NCBI GenBank assembly: GCA_026315105.1
Contig: CM048750.1
Span: 110,825,297-110,889,296, forward strand
From: Locusta migratoria
Taxonomy: Eukaryota > Arthropoda > Insecta > Orthoptera > Acrididae
Direction of reading: 5' to 3'
DNA: 64,000 nt
Made by a program: the position numbers and the translations under genes. Within the stretch, counting starts at the first letter, position 1, and the number at the start of each line of letters is the position of its first letter. Below the pieces are notes generated by a model that saw only the letters and a program-made list of their open reading frames with translations, had not been told where the DNA came from and made no database searches. Of the stretch, positions 10,736 through 21,036 are shown piece by piece.

Positions 10736-10947
10736 ACAAAAATGTTCAAATGTTTATACATCTATGGGACCAAACTGCGTGGTCATCAGTCCGTAGCTTA
10801 CAAACTACTTAACCTAAGGTAAACTAACCTAAGGACAACACACACACACACACACACACCCATGCCCCAGGAAGGACTCGAACCTCCGACGGCGATCAAA
10901 CGCGCGCTCCGTAGCAAGGCGCCTTAGAATGCTCGGCCACTCCAACT
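10736..10947 (-). mobile_element. SINE-B with (CA)n linker
   Basis: Antisense copy: TTCAAATGTTTATACATC, ACTGCGTGGTCATCAGTCC, a CA run at the GGGTGTGTGTG linker position, ACTCGAACCTCC box B and GCTCGGCCACTCCAA at the truncated 5' end. Confidence 0.85.
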
Positions 10948-11097
10948 CTGATATCTTCAGTGTAAGTATTGCCTCACATGCTCCTACATTTATAGTAAAT
11001 CCAAACTGATGTCTCCCCAGATCGGAATGTACCTATTTTTCCATTCGTCTGTAAATAATACGTGTTAATATTTTGCAACCAACATTTATTAGACTGA
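10948..11097 (-). mobile_element. LINE-R reverse transcriptase fragment, copy 1
   Basis: The minus strand reads SLINVGCKILTRIIYRRMEK and then a QFGF-containing segment. This is the RT finger/palm stretch preceding the catalytic box in RTE-like LINEs (KILTRILYRRMEK...DQFGF). Its left end, TTATTAGACTGA (11086-11097), is the target site into which SINE-C inserted; the same word recurs at 12081. Confidence 0.7.
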
Positions 11098-11540
11098 AGG
11101 AAGGAAGCTTAGGGTTTAACGTCCCGTCGACAACTTGGTCATTAGAGGCGGAGCTCACGCTCGGAGTTTTGGGTAAGGATGGGGAAGGAAAGCGGCCGTG
11201 CCCTTTGAAAGGAACCACCCCGGCTTTTGCATGGAGGGATTTAGGGAAATAACGGAAAACCTATATCTGGATGGCCGATTCAATTGTTCAAATGTTTGTA
11301 GAGATTATGGGACTTAACTACGGGGTTATCAGTCCCTACACTTACAAACTACTTATTAACTAGCTACAACTAAGGACGGCACAAATATCCATGCCCGAGG
11401 AGGGATTCGAACCCCCGATCGTAGAGGCCGTGCATAGCGTGAATGAAGCGCCGCAGTCCCCTCCGCCACCGCGGCCGGCCTGGATGGCCGGAGGTGGATT
11501 TGAACCACCGTCCTCCCGAATGCGAGTCCAGTGCGTTACC
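11098..11540 (-). mobile_element. SINE-C copy 1, interrupted by SINE-A and cut short
   Basis: Starts AGGAAGGAAGCTTAGGG, has TTAACGTCCCGTCGAC, GGAACCACCCCGG and GATTTAGGGAAAT. It is split at CTGGATGGCCG by SINE-A, then resumes with GGATTTGAACCACC (box B antisense). It stops at GTTACCACTG, before the tRNA 5' end, where the duplicated LINE begins. Confidence 0.85.
11278..11479 (-). mobile_element. SINE-A nested in SINE-C copy 1
   Basis: Full-length antisense SINE-A. CTGGATGGCCG at 11267-11277 and 11480-11490 is a perfect 11-bp target duplication of SINE-C sequence. Confidence 0.93.
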
Positions 11541-11632
11541 ACTGATATCCCCCAAGATCGGGCTGTACCTATTTTTCCATTCGTCTGTAAATAATACGTG
11601 TTAATATTTTGCAACCAACATTTATAAGACTG
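11541..11632 (-). mobile_element. LINE-R fragment, duplicated copy 2
   Basis: Repeats the sequence at about 11003-11097 almost exactly (TACCTATTTTTCCATTCG, GTAAATAATACGTGTTAA, TTTTGCAACCAACATTTAT). The junction with the preceding SINE-C shares ACTG between the two partners. Confidence 0.8.
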
Positions 11633-11633
11633 A

Positions 11634-12080
11634 ATGTAGGAAGGAAGGAAGCTTTGGGTTTAACGTCCCGTGGACAGCTTGATCATTAGAGACGGAGGTA
11701 ACGCTGGGAGAGCCGCGGTGGAGTAGCCGAGCGGTCTAAAGCGTTTCGCTGCGAAGTGCGCGGTTGCTCGCCGTGGAGGTTCGAGTCCTCCCTGGGGCAT
11801 GGGTGTGTGTGTGTTTGTCCTTAGGTTAGTTTACCTAGGTTTAAGTAGACTGATGACCACGCAGTTTGGTCCGATAGAATTTACAAACACATTAACGCTC
11901 GGAGTTTTGGGTAAGGATGGGGAAGGAAAGCGACCGTGCACTTTGAAAGGAACCATCCCGGAATTTTCCTGGAGGGGTTTAGGGAAATCACGGAAAACCT
12001 TAATCTGGATAGCCGGAGGTGAACCGCCATCCTCCTGAATGCGAGTCCAGTGCGTCACCACTGCACCACCTCGCTAGGTG
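11634..12080 (-). mobile_element. SINE-C copy 2, interrupted by SINE-B
   Basis: Begins AGGAAGGAAGGAAGCTTTGGG and is split at TAACGCTSGGAG by SINE-B. It resumes with AGTTTTGGGTAAGGATGG and reaches the tRNA 5' end (CTGCACCACCTCGCTAGG). This copy is complete at the end where copy 1 is cut off. Confidence 0.85.
11711..11892 (+). mobile_element. SINE-B nested in SINE-C copy 2
   Basis: Sense copy: GCCGCGGTGGAGTAGCCGAG box A region, GGTTCGAGTCC box B, GTTTGTCCTTAGGTTAG body. Flanked by TAACGCTGGGAG (11699-11710) and TAACGCTCGGAG (11893-11904). Confidence 0.93.
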
Positions 12081-12110
12081 TTATTAGACTGATAGTTAGG
12101 GAATTTTCGG
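12081..12110 (-). mobile_element. LINE-R continuation right of SINE-C
   Basis: TTATTAGACTGA repeats the target site at 11086 and is followed by TAGTTAGGGAATTTTCGG, the next stretch of the LINE-R RT sequence. Confidence 0.55.
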
Positions 12111-12139
12111 GAGGCTCCACAAGATATGACATTTGGAAA

Positions 12140-12360
12140 GTCAGTGTGGCCGGCCGCCAGCTGGTGAAAGCGGCGAGGTCCCGGTGGCCTTTGGGGTGGC
12201 TCTGCGGGCAGATTCTTGACGGCGGCTAGCGCTGAGTGGTGCGGTGGGATCGATGCCTCGCCCCTGTCCCACGACGCAGCCGCCGTCACGCGGCCTACAA
12301 ACTTGCCGCTTCACCGCCTCATTAATAGCCACGCCACTGCCGTGATTCGCAATTACAAAC
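12140..12360. other. GC/CpG-rich island 2
   Basis: GC-rich with CATTAATAGCC at 12320. No coding similarity seen. Confidence 0.5.
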
Positions 12361-12692
12361 ACATTCCTCCTCCGCAATTCGTTTACGAGGATCTACCGAC
12401 GTTCACTGTATCCTCTTAACAAACCTTACAAGACAAAACTGCGTTCACCCTACTAGATTTGCATAGACATACGGAGCTATGTCTAGCATCTACAAGAGCA
12501 AAAATCGTTATTAAGATATTTCGAATTAATCCCTTCCCCCTCCCCCTGACAAAAACTTAAAAAACGCTATATCTATTGTATTTATTCCAATTTTCTCTTT
12601 CAGGCAGTCCAGGGAAACTACCACGAAGGAAAATATTTCTAAATTACACGAATGTAATAAATGTACCTCCTAGAAAGCATGCAAGTAACTCT
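12361..12692. other. No feature recognised
   Basis: AT-rich. Confidence 0.5.
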
Positions 12693-12703
12693 CATTACAA
12701 CTG

Positions 12704-12891
12704 GCCGCGGTGGAGTAGCCGAGCGGTCTAAAGCGTCTCGCTGCGGAGCGCGCGGTTGCTTGTCGTGGAGGTTCGAGTCCTCCATGGGTGTGTGTGTTTG
12801 TCCTTAGGTTAGTTTACCTAGGTTTAAGTAGTTTGTAAGCTACGAACTGATGACCACGCAGTTTGGTCCGATAGATTTACAGACATCATCA
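12704..12891 (+). mobile_element. SINE-B, full length, with target duplication
   Basis: Complete sense copy with both Pol III boxes. CATTACAACTG at 12693-12703 and 12892-12902 is a perfect 11-bp target duplication. Confidence 0.93.
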
Positions 12892-12902
12892 CATTACAAC
12901 TG

Positions 12903-13498
12903 ACACCAAAAGAGCAATTAAAGTGAGCGAAAAGACACCAATTAGGACGGCAGTTAACTTTATCCCGGTAACATTTTAATCACTCATAGTGTGAACTGTC
13001 CATATTAAATAGCAAGACAATTTACTAGAAAGAGGAATTTGAAAAGATCGAATATAAAATTTTCAGCACGTCTTCCAATGTATAACGTGTTAATTTTGCA
13101 ACTTCCGACATCGGATCGCGGAACTAAAATTCGTTTACGGGCCGAAAGCGTCCGAGTATATTCGACCAACGCATGTGGCCGTACAGTCACGCTATTGTCA
13201 TAGGGCGGTTGCGTACTCAAGCGTCTGTTGAATTGGATAGACATCGCGCAAATACACGCGATTAAGAACTGCATTCAGTAGTAAAAGTGTTGTTACGTTT
13301 TGACAATTATTCATAAATGATGGCTCACCAGGGTGAACGACCAACCTACACAAGCGCGTTACATATATATCCCGAAGGGTGGACCTCTTAGTTATTAGAG
13401 CGTCACTATAATTTCTATTTAAATTTAATTTATTAGGTTTTAGAGTAGAATAATTATTAACAGCAAATGTATTTTTAACATCATCTACAAGCCAAACT
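12903..13498. other. No feature recognised
   Basis: AT-rich; an 89-codon minus-strand frame has no family resemblance. Confidence 0.5.
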
Positions 13499-13509
13499 CA
13501 AGTTATTGA

Positions 13510-13711
13510 GCCGGCCGCGGTGGCCGAGGGGACTGAGGCGCTCCAGTCACGGTCTGCACGGCCACTAAGGTCGGAGGTTCGAATCCCCCCTCGGGCATGG
13601 ATATTTGTGCCGTCCTTAGTCTTAGCTAGTTCATAAGTAGTTTGTAGGCTTAGGGACTGATGACCCCGTAGTTGAGTCCCATAAGTTCTACAAACATTTG
13701 AACATTTTGAA
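13510..13711 (+). mobile_element. SINE-A, full length, with target duplication
   Basis: GCCGGCCGCGGTGGCCGAGG head, GGTTCGAATCC box B and the full body. CAAGTTATTGA flanks it at 13499-13509 and 13712-13722. Confidence 0.95.
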
Positions 13712-13722
13712 CAAGTTATTGA

Positions 13723-14130
13723 ATTTCAAAGCAACAGTTTCATTTTGATTTTCTGTATAAGTATGTATTACCGGCAAAGATATGTGTTCGCTTAAATTAA
13801 TCCATAGTAACTCTATAGTTTATTTTTTTAATTTTTATTTTAGATCTTTTCCTACTGATGAATACCGGAATATTAAAAAAAGCTAATGTGGGTTACCGTT
13901 ATTTTATAATAAAAGCGGATGCTGCATTGTTTGACCGTAAAACACCCAGTTTTATATTCTTATTGTTCAATAAGTTTCTTTTTGCGGCACTTATAGGAAG
14001 TCAATTTAGGATCTGCGTTACAGTTTAACTGAGCGTAGTTATACCGCGCGTGTGTCATTAGAAACTACCAATGGCAGAACACGTCAACAGTTCGCAGCGC
14101 CTCAGCTAAAACTCCAATTGTAAGGTCAAC
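13723..14130. other. No feature recognised
   Basis: AT-rich. Confidence 0.5.
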
Positions 14131-14435
14131 GGGTATTACGTATAGGAAGTGAAACGTGGACTCTAAGAAATGAGATGACTTTTGGTGTTGCAGATGGTTG
14201 TTAAAAAATTATATGGATAGTTTGCGTAGCTGACGTGCCGACACTAGCTGAAGAAACGAATTTATGGCCGAACGTGATTTCAAGAAGTTAATAGGGCACG
14301 TCCTGAGACAACAACAAAAGAAATTCAGTAATGAAAGTGCAGGCATGCACATTCAAATGTTTGTAGGTTGCAGTCGTTGTTCAACAACGAAAAGGCTTGA
14401 AATATTCTTCGAACTAAAGACGACGAAATCAACAA
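14131..14435 (+). mobile_element. Decayed LINE-R-type fragment
   Basis: Broken frames read GSETWTLRN, then WLLKNYMDS and FKKLIGHVLRQ, matching in order the GSETWTL, WLLKIxW and IGHVLRH landmarks of RTE-like LINEs. GAACTAAAGACGACGAAATC near 14410 resembles the family tail. Many frameshifts. Confidence 0.55.
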
Positions 14436-15280
14436 TACCATTATTATTACTGTTGTCGATGTCTTGCTAATGCATGCCTTTTACACAATAGGAGGTAGTT
14501 GTCGAACATTATTTTGTGGACTCATTACTTCCCGTTTCTACAACAAAAGGTGCACGCTTTTACTAGAAGCCCAGGGTCAAAACCTGTCAAAGAATGACGA
14601 TACTACAGAAAAGATAGATAGGTACTCTTCTTTTTGTATAGCATAAATTTTATATAGCTCAATAAACTCAACACAATTCAAATGTTTTACATCGACTTCT
14701 CGGCGACCCCAGAAGTATAGAACAGAAGTGTAGAGGCAAAACCATAGTAAAATTCAGTTGTTTCGCATGCAGCTGTGGTTAAACAAGTTCACGTTTGCTA
14801 CAGTCCAGTTATAGGAAACTCTCCAACCTAACCCAAAATTATAATATTTTCCTAAGGCTCTCGCTATGGGCAGGTGCGAGGCTCCAGAGTACAGGGATAA
14901 CATCCTCCACCTCATCATCAGCCTTTCAAAGATGAATTCAAGTTTATGGACGACAGCTCTCAAGTCCATTGTGCGACCTTGTTAACGATTTCGTCAGTCA
15001 CGCCGGTATTCCACGACTGTTTTGACCTGCATATTCGCACGATATGAATACAATCGAGCGTACGTGTGATAAGTTTAAAATAGTAGTGCCAACACCTTCT
15101 GATCAACCAAAAATATCTATGGGAGTTAAGCAGCATTGCCGCTAAATAACGGGATGAATTACACCGGGAGTGGTTACACAAACCCGTGGGCGGCATGTCA
15201 CACAGGGTCCATCATGCTTACATTTTTTGAGGGGGTCATGCAACTGTTGAATTAGGTTGTTACACAAAGGGCTTACTTCA
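14436..15280. other. No feature recognised
   Basis: AT-rich; small frames only. Confidence 0.5.
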
Positions 15281-15480
15281 AGAAAAGTGAGTCTAGATTC
15301 TGTTTAAATGAAAAAGAAGTGATAGTCGAACTAGGAGGTGCATTCATGAGTAAGAAAAACAATCCCATAATGTTGAAATACAGCGTCAGTAGTGAGTTTC
15401 TTGATGCAGTCACGTCATTCAAATATCTAGGCCGCCGCGAACACTTCTTTAGGAGTTTGTACTGCCCACTAGAAAATCGA
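15281..15480 (+). mobile_element. Possible LINE RT fragment (FKYLG block)
   Basis: The plus strand reads ESRFCLNEKEVIVELGG and later FLDAVTSFKYLGRREHFF. The spacing between a K/N-rich segment and VxxFKYLG matches the region after the RT catalytic box of RTE-like elements. The flanks cannot be extended. Confidence 0.45.
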
Positions 15481-15910
15481 TGATTGCATTGAACAGACAG
15501 GCGCTTCTTTTCAGGATTAAAAAAAGTCATCCATGTTTCACCCAGTGACACAATCGATCCCATCCATGCCACCAACAAGCTCGACAACATGCCATGCGCG
15601 CAGCGTTTTAGTCATCCGTCAGCATTCGCGACGCCCACCAGGAAAACATTTGTCTTACTCTTGTCGGCACACATGCCACGGAAATGCCAACTTAGGAGGC
15701 GATGTGTTCCACGGCGTAGTTTTTCTACATTCGTTCGATCATGTCGTCAGACCGGCCTGTGGCAGAGCGAGATTGACTCGGTTCTTTGCCAAACGACGTT
15801 CTTTTTTCCTGAAATGTCATACCCACGAAAGCATATTGGACACATTCGTGACAGTATAACCACATATCTCACTCAACGGGCGGTGAATTTCAATCTGTGG
15901 CACACAACAC

Positions 15911-15914
<4 letters not shown>
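15481..15914. other. No feature recognised
   Basis: Two overlapping plus-strand frames of 108 and 137 codons occur here; neither resembles a known protein, and one runs into a microsatellite. Confidence 0.45.

Positions 15915-15988
<74 letters not shown>
15915..15988. repeat. (AG)n microsatellite
   Basis: About 36 uninterrupted AG units. Confidence 0.97.
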
Positions 15989-15990
<2 letters not shown>

Positions 15991-16146
15991 CGCAAGGAAT
16001 GATTCGCACGCTATTCTTGTACTGAGAAGGTCGGAATTTTAAGTATCAGAAACTGTACTAATCTCTCCGCTGCCGCTAGAATTCTATGTGCCGCGTTATA
16101 CTGGTTATACTGGTGTCATCCCTATGACGCATTCACTATGAATGTC

Positions 16147-17063
16147 CGCGTATTTTAAAACAAACCACATTATCCTATAAGTAGCCAGACCTGAGGGAGA
16201 AAGAAATTAAAAAGAAATGGGTATTATAAATTGAATGCGCCTCGTCTTCCTTCCTTCGACCAAATGTTCAAATGTATGTAAATCTATCGGACCAAACTAC
16301 GTGGTCATCAGTCCGTAGCTTACAAACTATTTAAACCTAGGTAAACTAACCTAAGGACAAACACAAACACCCATGCCCCAGGGAGGAATCGAACCTCCAC
16401 GGCGAGCAACCGCGCGCTCCGCAGCGAGACGCTTTAGACCGCTCGGCTACTCCACCGCGGCTTCCTTCGACCCATTCAAACAATCGATTATACAGAAGGC
16501 AGTGATAATCGAATGTTAACCTATGATATTATTGTGTGCGAAGTCGTAAAATAACTCAATCCACCCATGAAGCCGCAAAATACTACAATTTCGGTAAATT
16601 TTACAGATGAACCGTAGAAGTTGGTAAGTCTACGTTATCTTAAGGTTATCACGGAACGGTGTTTTGAAAATGATGGTCGTTTAATGCGAAACGCGTGGAA
16701 CCGTGCGTGTATTTTAAAACAACCCACATTATCCTATACGTAGCCAACCCGAGGGAGAAAGAAATTAAAAGGAAATGGGTATTATAAATTGAATTCGCCT
16801 CTCTTCCTTTCTTCGGCCCATTCAAACAATCGATTATACAGATGGCAGTGATCATCGAATGTTAACCTATGAAATTATTGTCCGCGAAGTCGTAAAATAA
16901 GTCGATCCAGCCATGAAACCGTAAAATACTACAATTTCCGTAAATTTTGCGGATAAACCGTAGAAGTTGGTAGGTCTACGTTATCTTAAGGTTACTAGTT
17001 ATCGCGGAACGGTGTTTTGAAAATGATGGTCGCTTAATGCGAAACGCGTGGAACCGTGCGTGT
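16147..17063. repeat. Tandem duplication, two units of about 355 bp
   Basis: Unit 1 (16147-16705) and unit 2 (16706-17063) share GTATTTTAAAACAA, GAGGGAGAAAGAAATTAAAA, CAATCGATTATACAGA and GCGAAACGCGTGGAACCGTG in the same order, about nine in ten positions alike. Unit 1 is longer only because it holds a SINE-B; unit 2 retains the empty site. No coding capacity. Confidence 0.9.
16262..16460 (-). mobile_element. SINE-B inside duplicated unit 1
   Basis: Full-length antisense copy. CTTCCTTCGACC flanks it at 16250-16261 and 16461-16472, a perfect 12-bp duplication. The empty site in unit 2 reads TTCCTTTCTTCGGCCC. Confidence 0.95.
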
Positions 17064-17099
17064 CAATTAGCAAATCATCTACGAGGTAACTAGGTAAAA

Positions 17100-17720
17100 C
17101 TGCGCGGCCGGTAAAATTGCAGAGATAATTGGCAGCCGGGCGGGTGAGCAGAACGCGGTGACTGCGCCGCAGGCATTAACACGCCACCTAATCGCCGCGC
17201 CGGCCCGGCGTAATTCGCTGGCTTAACGCTGGGGGCCGCTAATTCGGAGGAAGCGGCGCACAAAACGGTATCGGCTATCGATGTCGAGCTGTCGGCAGTC
17301 GACCGGCGGCCGCTGACTGCTATCGATTAGCTGTCGGCGGCAGGCCGGCCGCGTCGCGTCACGCGCGCCGCCCCCGTGCCCGCCCCCGGACAACAGATTA
17401 CCGCGGGAAGGGACCGCCGATGCCGCCCTTTTTTATCTGACCTCCCCCGTCCTTCCCGCCCCTCTCCTTTTATTCGGGCCCCCCAGGAGGGGGAAGGCTG
17501 CCGGCACACGCGGCCGCGGCGCGTGCTGTTTCCCTCGTTCCTGTCACAAGGCGCGACACGCTGACAATCGCCAAAGCCGCCGCAATCGAGGGCTGCAGCT
17601 TCATTAATGCTACCGAAAACAATGCGCCGCCACTCGAGACAAAGGCAGCGGTTTCTCGTTTTTTTCCAGGGGAAACGCAAAATGAAAATGATTCCACCTG
17701 CGATTGTTCGTGCAGCTGTA
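17100..17720. other. GC/CpG-rich island 3
   Basis: The longest island. AT-rich cores sit in it: GATAATTGG near 17121, GCATTAACACG near 17172, GTAATTCGC at 17210, GCTAATTCGG at 17238 and CATTAATGC near 17603. Frames of up to 152 codons reflect the scarcity of stops in GC-rich DNA and resemble nothing. Confidence 0.6.
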
Positions 17721-17860
17721 TGGACAATGCTACCTGTTACTTCGGTCGCCGTACCTGCGGAAAACTGAAGTGGTCCCCTTCGCACATAAAAAAATTAAAA
17801 AAAATTATACTGCGAGTGATTAAGTTTTCCAGAAAACTGCAGTTAATTTCACCGAAGACA

Positions 17861-17893
<33 letters not shown>
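17861..17893. repeat. Poly-A run
   Basis: About 32 A, just before SINE-C. No retrogene or LINE sequence is visible next to it. Confidence 0.9.
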
Positions 17894-17894
<1 letters not shown>

Positions 17895-17925
17895 ATTGGT
17901 GCAACATTATACAATAAACAGGCAA

Positions 17926-18207
17926 GGAGGAAGGAAGCTTAGGGTTTAACGTCCCGTCGACAGCGTGATCATTAGAGACGGAGCTCACGCTCGAAGTTTT
18001 GGGTAAGGAAGAGGAAGGAAACCGGCCGTGCCCTTTGAAAGGAACCATCCCAATGGCCGTTGCTCTTTGAAAGGAACCATCCCAGCATTTGCCTGGAGTG
18101 ATTTAGGGAAATCACGGAAAACCTAAATTTGGATGGCCAGAGGTGGATTTGAACCACCATCCTCCCGAATGTGAGTCCAGTGTGTTACCACTGCGCCACC
18201 CCGCTCG
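17926..18207 (-). mobile_element. SINE-C with internal duplication
   Basis: Complete antisense copy from AAGGAGGAAGGAAGC to the tRNA head (GGATTTGAACCACC box B, CTGCGCCACCCCGCTCGG 5' end). The segment CTTTGAAAGGAACCATCCCA occurs twice in a row (about 18033 and 18064), a local duplication in this copy. Confidence 0.9.
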
Positions 18208-18498
18208 GTAATAAATAGTGAAACTACATATTGTTTCAGAATTATGTGCCCACGAAACAATATCTGTGTACGGCTGGTTCTAAAAATATTGTTGACTAAA
18301 TTGAGGTTAGAAAAAGTTTTCAGAACACAGTCGTGTTTTATCTGATTACCTTCCAAGTCGAAAGGATGTGCGCCCCACGACTGCATGATTTTCAAAACTG
18401 GTAATCGGCAGCAATCATTGCGACGTGTGCACGTGGACATCCGCACGCTATGCAGCGAACTCTTTTAACATCTTTAGGAATGTTAAGACGCGTCGAAA
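18208..18498. other. No feature recognised
   Basis: AT-rich. Confidence 0.5.
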
Positions 18499-18697
18499 AG
18501 GCCGCGCGGTTTAACGCGCCATGCTACGGATAGAGCGGCCCCTCCTGCCGGAGGTTCGAGTCCTCCGTCGGGCAAGTTTTGTGTATGTATGTGTGTGTGT
18601 GTCGCGCGCATGCGTTAATTTCTTTAACTATTTTGTAAATCTACGGACTGATGATCCTACCAGTTTGGTCCCAAGTTTAGAAACATCTGAACATATT
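18499..18697 (+). mobile_element. SINE-D-like copy
   Basis: GGCCGCGCGGTTTAACGCGC head, GGAGGTTCGAGTCC box B, a GT run, then TTTTGTAAATCTACGGACTG and AAACATCTGAACAT. The head differs from SINE-A and SINE-B but the body is the same. Confidence 0.75.
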
Positions 18698-18911
18698 TTT
18701 AAAAAAATTCTGATATTGTAATGGCGAGTTACTGGGCGAAATTTATATCTGCATAAATAAAGATGTGCAATCCCAACAACGACGACGGTCTGCTGCAGAC
18801 TTCTAATTTTAACTGTTATATGAATATCTTCTGAGTTTAATAGCCGCGGAAACAGAAAGCAGTCAAGACACACATGACGACAAATACGTCACGTACTAGA
18901 CAGAAACGGCA

Positions 18912-19130
18912 AACTGCTTTTTTTCGGTTTTAGGGTGCAAAAGACTCCGGTCATAAGTGTCCATTTCAGCACTTATTAAAACACAGAACTGAGAAGGACA
19001 AAGGTGAAAAATGGGCAAACCAGTAAGCCAAAGAAAAAGATAGAAACACGGCAAGATTCCCCGGAGACAACAAAATAATCATGAAAGCAATGAAAATGAA
19101 ATGATGGTGCACGGAATATGTAGTCACGCA
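18912..19130 (-). mobile_element. LINE-I 3'-end relic
   Basis: TTTTAGGGTGCAAAAG, GGTCATAAGTGTCCAT and GCACTTATTAA mirror the 3' end of the LINE-I copy at 22674 (TTTTAGGGCACAAAAT, GGTCATAAGCGCCCAT, GTGCTTATTAA). The T-run at the left is the antisense A-tail. No coding part remains clear. Confidence 0.6.
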
Positions 19131-19301
19131 AACGGAAGGTAGACAAATCAATGAACTTCAACACTGGAAAACTTCGACAACGTAAATGAGGTCGATAGGC
19201 GAAGCATGAAATCAGACTAGAGCACACAGATGCAAGAAGCTGAAGCCATGTAGATGTCTAGAAAAGATCTTTATATAGCAAGTAATATAAAATATTTTGT
19301 T

Positions 19302-19303
19302 TG

Positions 19304-19335
<32 letters not shown>

Positions 19336-19337
19336 AA
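19302..19337. repeat. (TTA)n microsatellite
   Basis: About 11 units. Confidence 0.95.
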
Positions 19338-20860
19338 GATGGAGAATAAATATTGTTAAATTCGAAAAGTACTACTAAACCGTTAACCTGTCTGTCGATG
19401 CAAAAAGCTTCATTCTACAACAAGGTGTGTCTTACATATAAATGTCAATTCGTAGCACATACATCACTGCGTTATTTCTGAAAACAAACGAAAAAAGAGC
19501 CCAATTATGGATTTACTTCAATACATGTGACATATTCAAGCACACAAACGTGATATATAATGTAGTGAAATTATTTTATGTCTAGTTCAACTGATACGGC
19601 CTTCCCGAAAATCAAGAAATGTAGGCCCCATTTGCGGCGAACTTTACACCTTCACATCTGATAAATATGGTAAGACAGTAACGAGTATAATGAAAATCGA
19701 ACACGGCCAGTGCGTAAGGTTGTATATGATGTGTATTTATAGAAGATCGAAGGTTGCCGTTTCATCTACTGCTTACACTAATTTTAATCATCGACTCTTT
19801 TTGGAAACAATATCTTTCAGGTTTCTTCTTGGAAATGTAACATCCGTACGAATCTTTATTGAGGTGCCAGCTTTAGGAAGGACACGTTCCAACTCAGTGA
19901 AACAGAGGCCCTCTTTTTTGACAAAATGAGATGAGAATCGACGATGTTTCGTTATCAGACTTAGTCATGCTTGTCTTTTTATAAAGCAGTCATCTTTTTA
20001 TGGATGGTGCATTTCGTCTTTTGCAAGACTAGTACAATTCAGATAATTGCTATGCCCTCCTCTGAAGTCAACACTCTCTCCCGTCGGTTGTAAGGCACTT
20101 ACGTAGTACCAGAGTCCGAGCACCAGAGATCACGACACTACAATGAATGCATTCGCAATCACGACCGTGGGACGCCGACAGTTGACAATAAGAGTTACTA
20201 GGTTATCGTCAGAGGGCGCGCAAGTTATATAGATTATCAAGTGTGCCTGCTATTATTGGTCTAACTACAGTTAAACTGCCGACACATACGGCCTGCGAGA
20301 CTGTACACATCGATTCAGCACGGAGTGCACCTCCACGCCGAACAGTCCTCACCGTGCATCGTGTTTCACAGTGCCTCAAGACATACCGTTATCAACTCGT
20401 GAGTTAACAACGCCTGTTCAAATGCGGACACTTGGAGATATCGTCGACGGAAGAGGACTTTCAAATATCATTCAGTGTCTGGAACTCGATCAGTGTGGAA
20501 TTTCTTTAAAGTCACCAACGCCCAAATAGGAGTTTTACAAAGAAAAAATCACTTTATTAATATGGAAGGATTGTTTCTGTTGAAGTGTTATAAGATAGTA
20601 TTCTAAGACAATTATTCCATTGCTTTCGGAGCCTCTGATGTAATGACTGTCCAATAGTGCTACAGCTGGCATTGTACGACATGCAGTGTTAATTACAAAC
20701 ATCTCTAGTCATTGGTGTAACACCTTCATTATGTTGATTCTAGAGGTAAAAGCTTCCACCCAAACATTACAATTCTATCAATTCCTCTAAGAAACTGAAA
20801 TTTCCTGTCTACCTGATTTTTGCCTGAGGGTGATGAGTTTAGTGTAGAGTGTAGACTACA
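19338..20860. other. No feature recognised
   Basis: 1.5 kb of AT-rich DNA without recognisable coding, RNA or repeat sequence. Confidence 0.5.
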
Positions 20861-21036
20861 GGAAGCAAGCTTAGGATCTAACATCCGACTGACAGCGTGG
20901 TCATAAGAGACGGCGCTAAAGCTTGGATTGTTTGGCTGAGGATGAAAAAGGAAATAGACCGTGCCCTTTCAAAGGAATCATCCCAGCATTTGACTAGAGT
21001 GATTTAGGGAAATCACGGTAAAACTGAATCTGGATG
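20861..21036 (-). mobile_element. SINE-C, diverged, 5'-truncated
   Basis: GGAAGCAAGCTTAGGATC, GACAGCGTGGTCATAAGAG, GTGCCCTTTCAAAGGAATC and GATTTAGGGAAATCACGG are recognisable. The match ends at CTGGATGG and the tRNA head is absent; the minisatellite starts at the break. Confidence 0.8.

Noticed and set aside
13510..13711. Functional tRNA genes at SINE heads
   Set aside because: Heads have A and B boxes but no consistent cloverleaf, and all continue into SINE bodies with target duplications.
17327..17785. Long frames in GC-rich islands (also 21925-22413, 37991-38509, 41651-42190, 54524-55030, 60826-61218)
   Set aside because: GC-rich DNA has few stop codons; products are Arg/Pro/Ala-rich, overlap on both strands and show no family motif.
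17861..17893. Processed pseudogene suggested by the poly-A run
   Set aside because: No exon-like or coding sequence lies upstream of the A-run.
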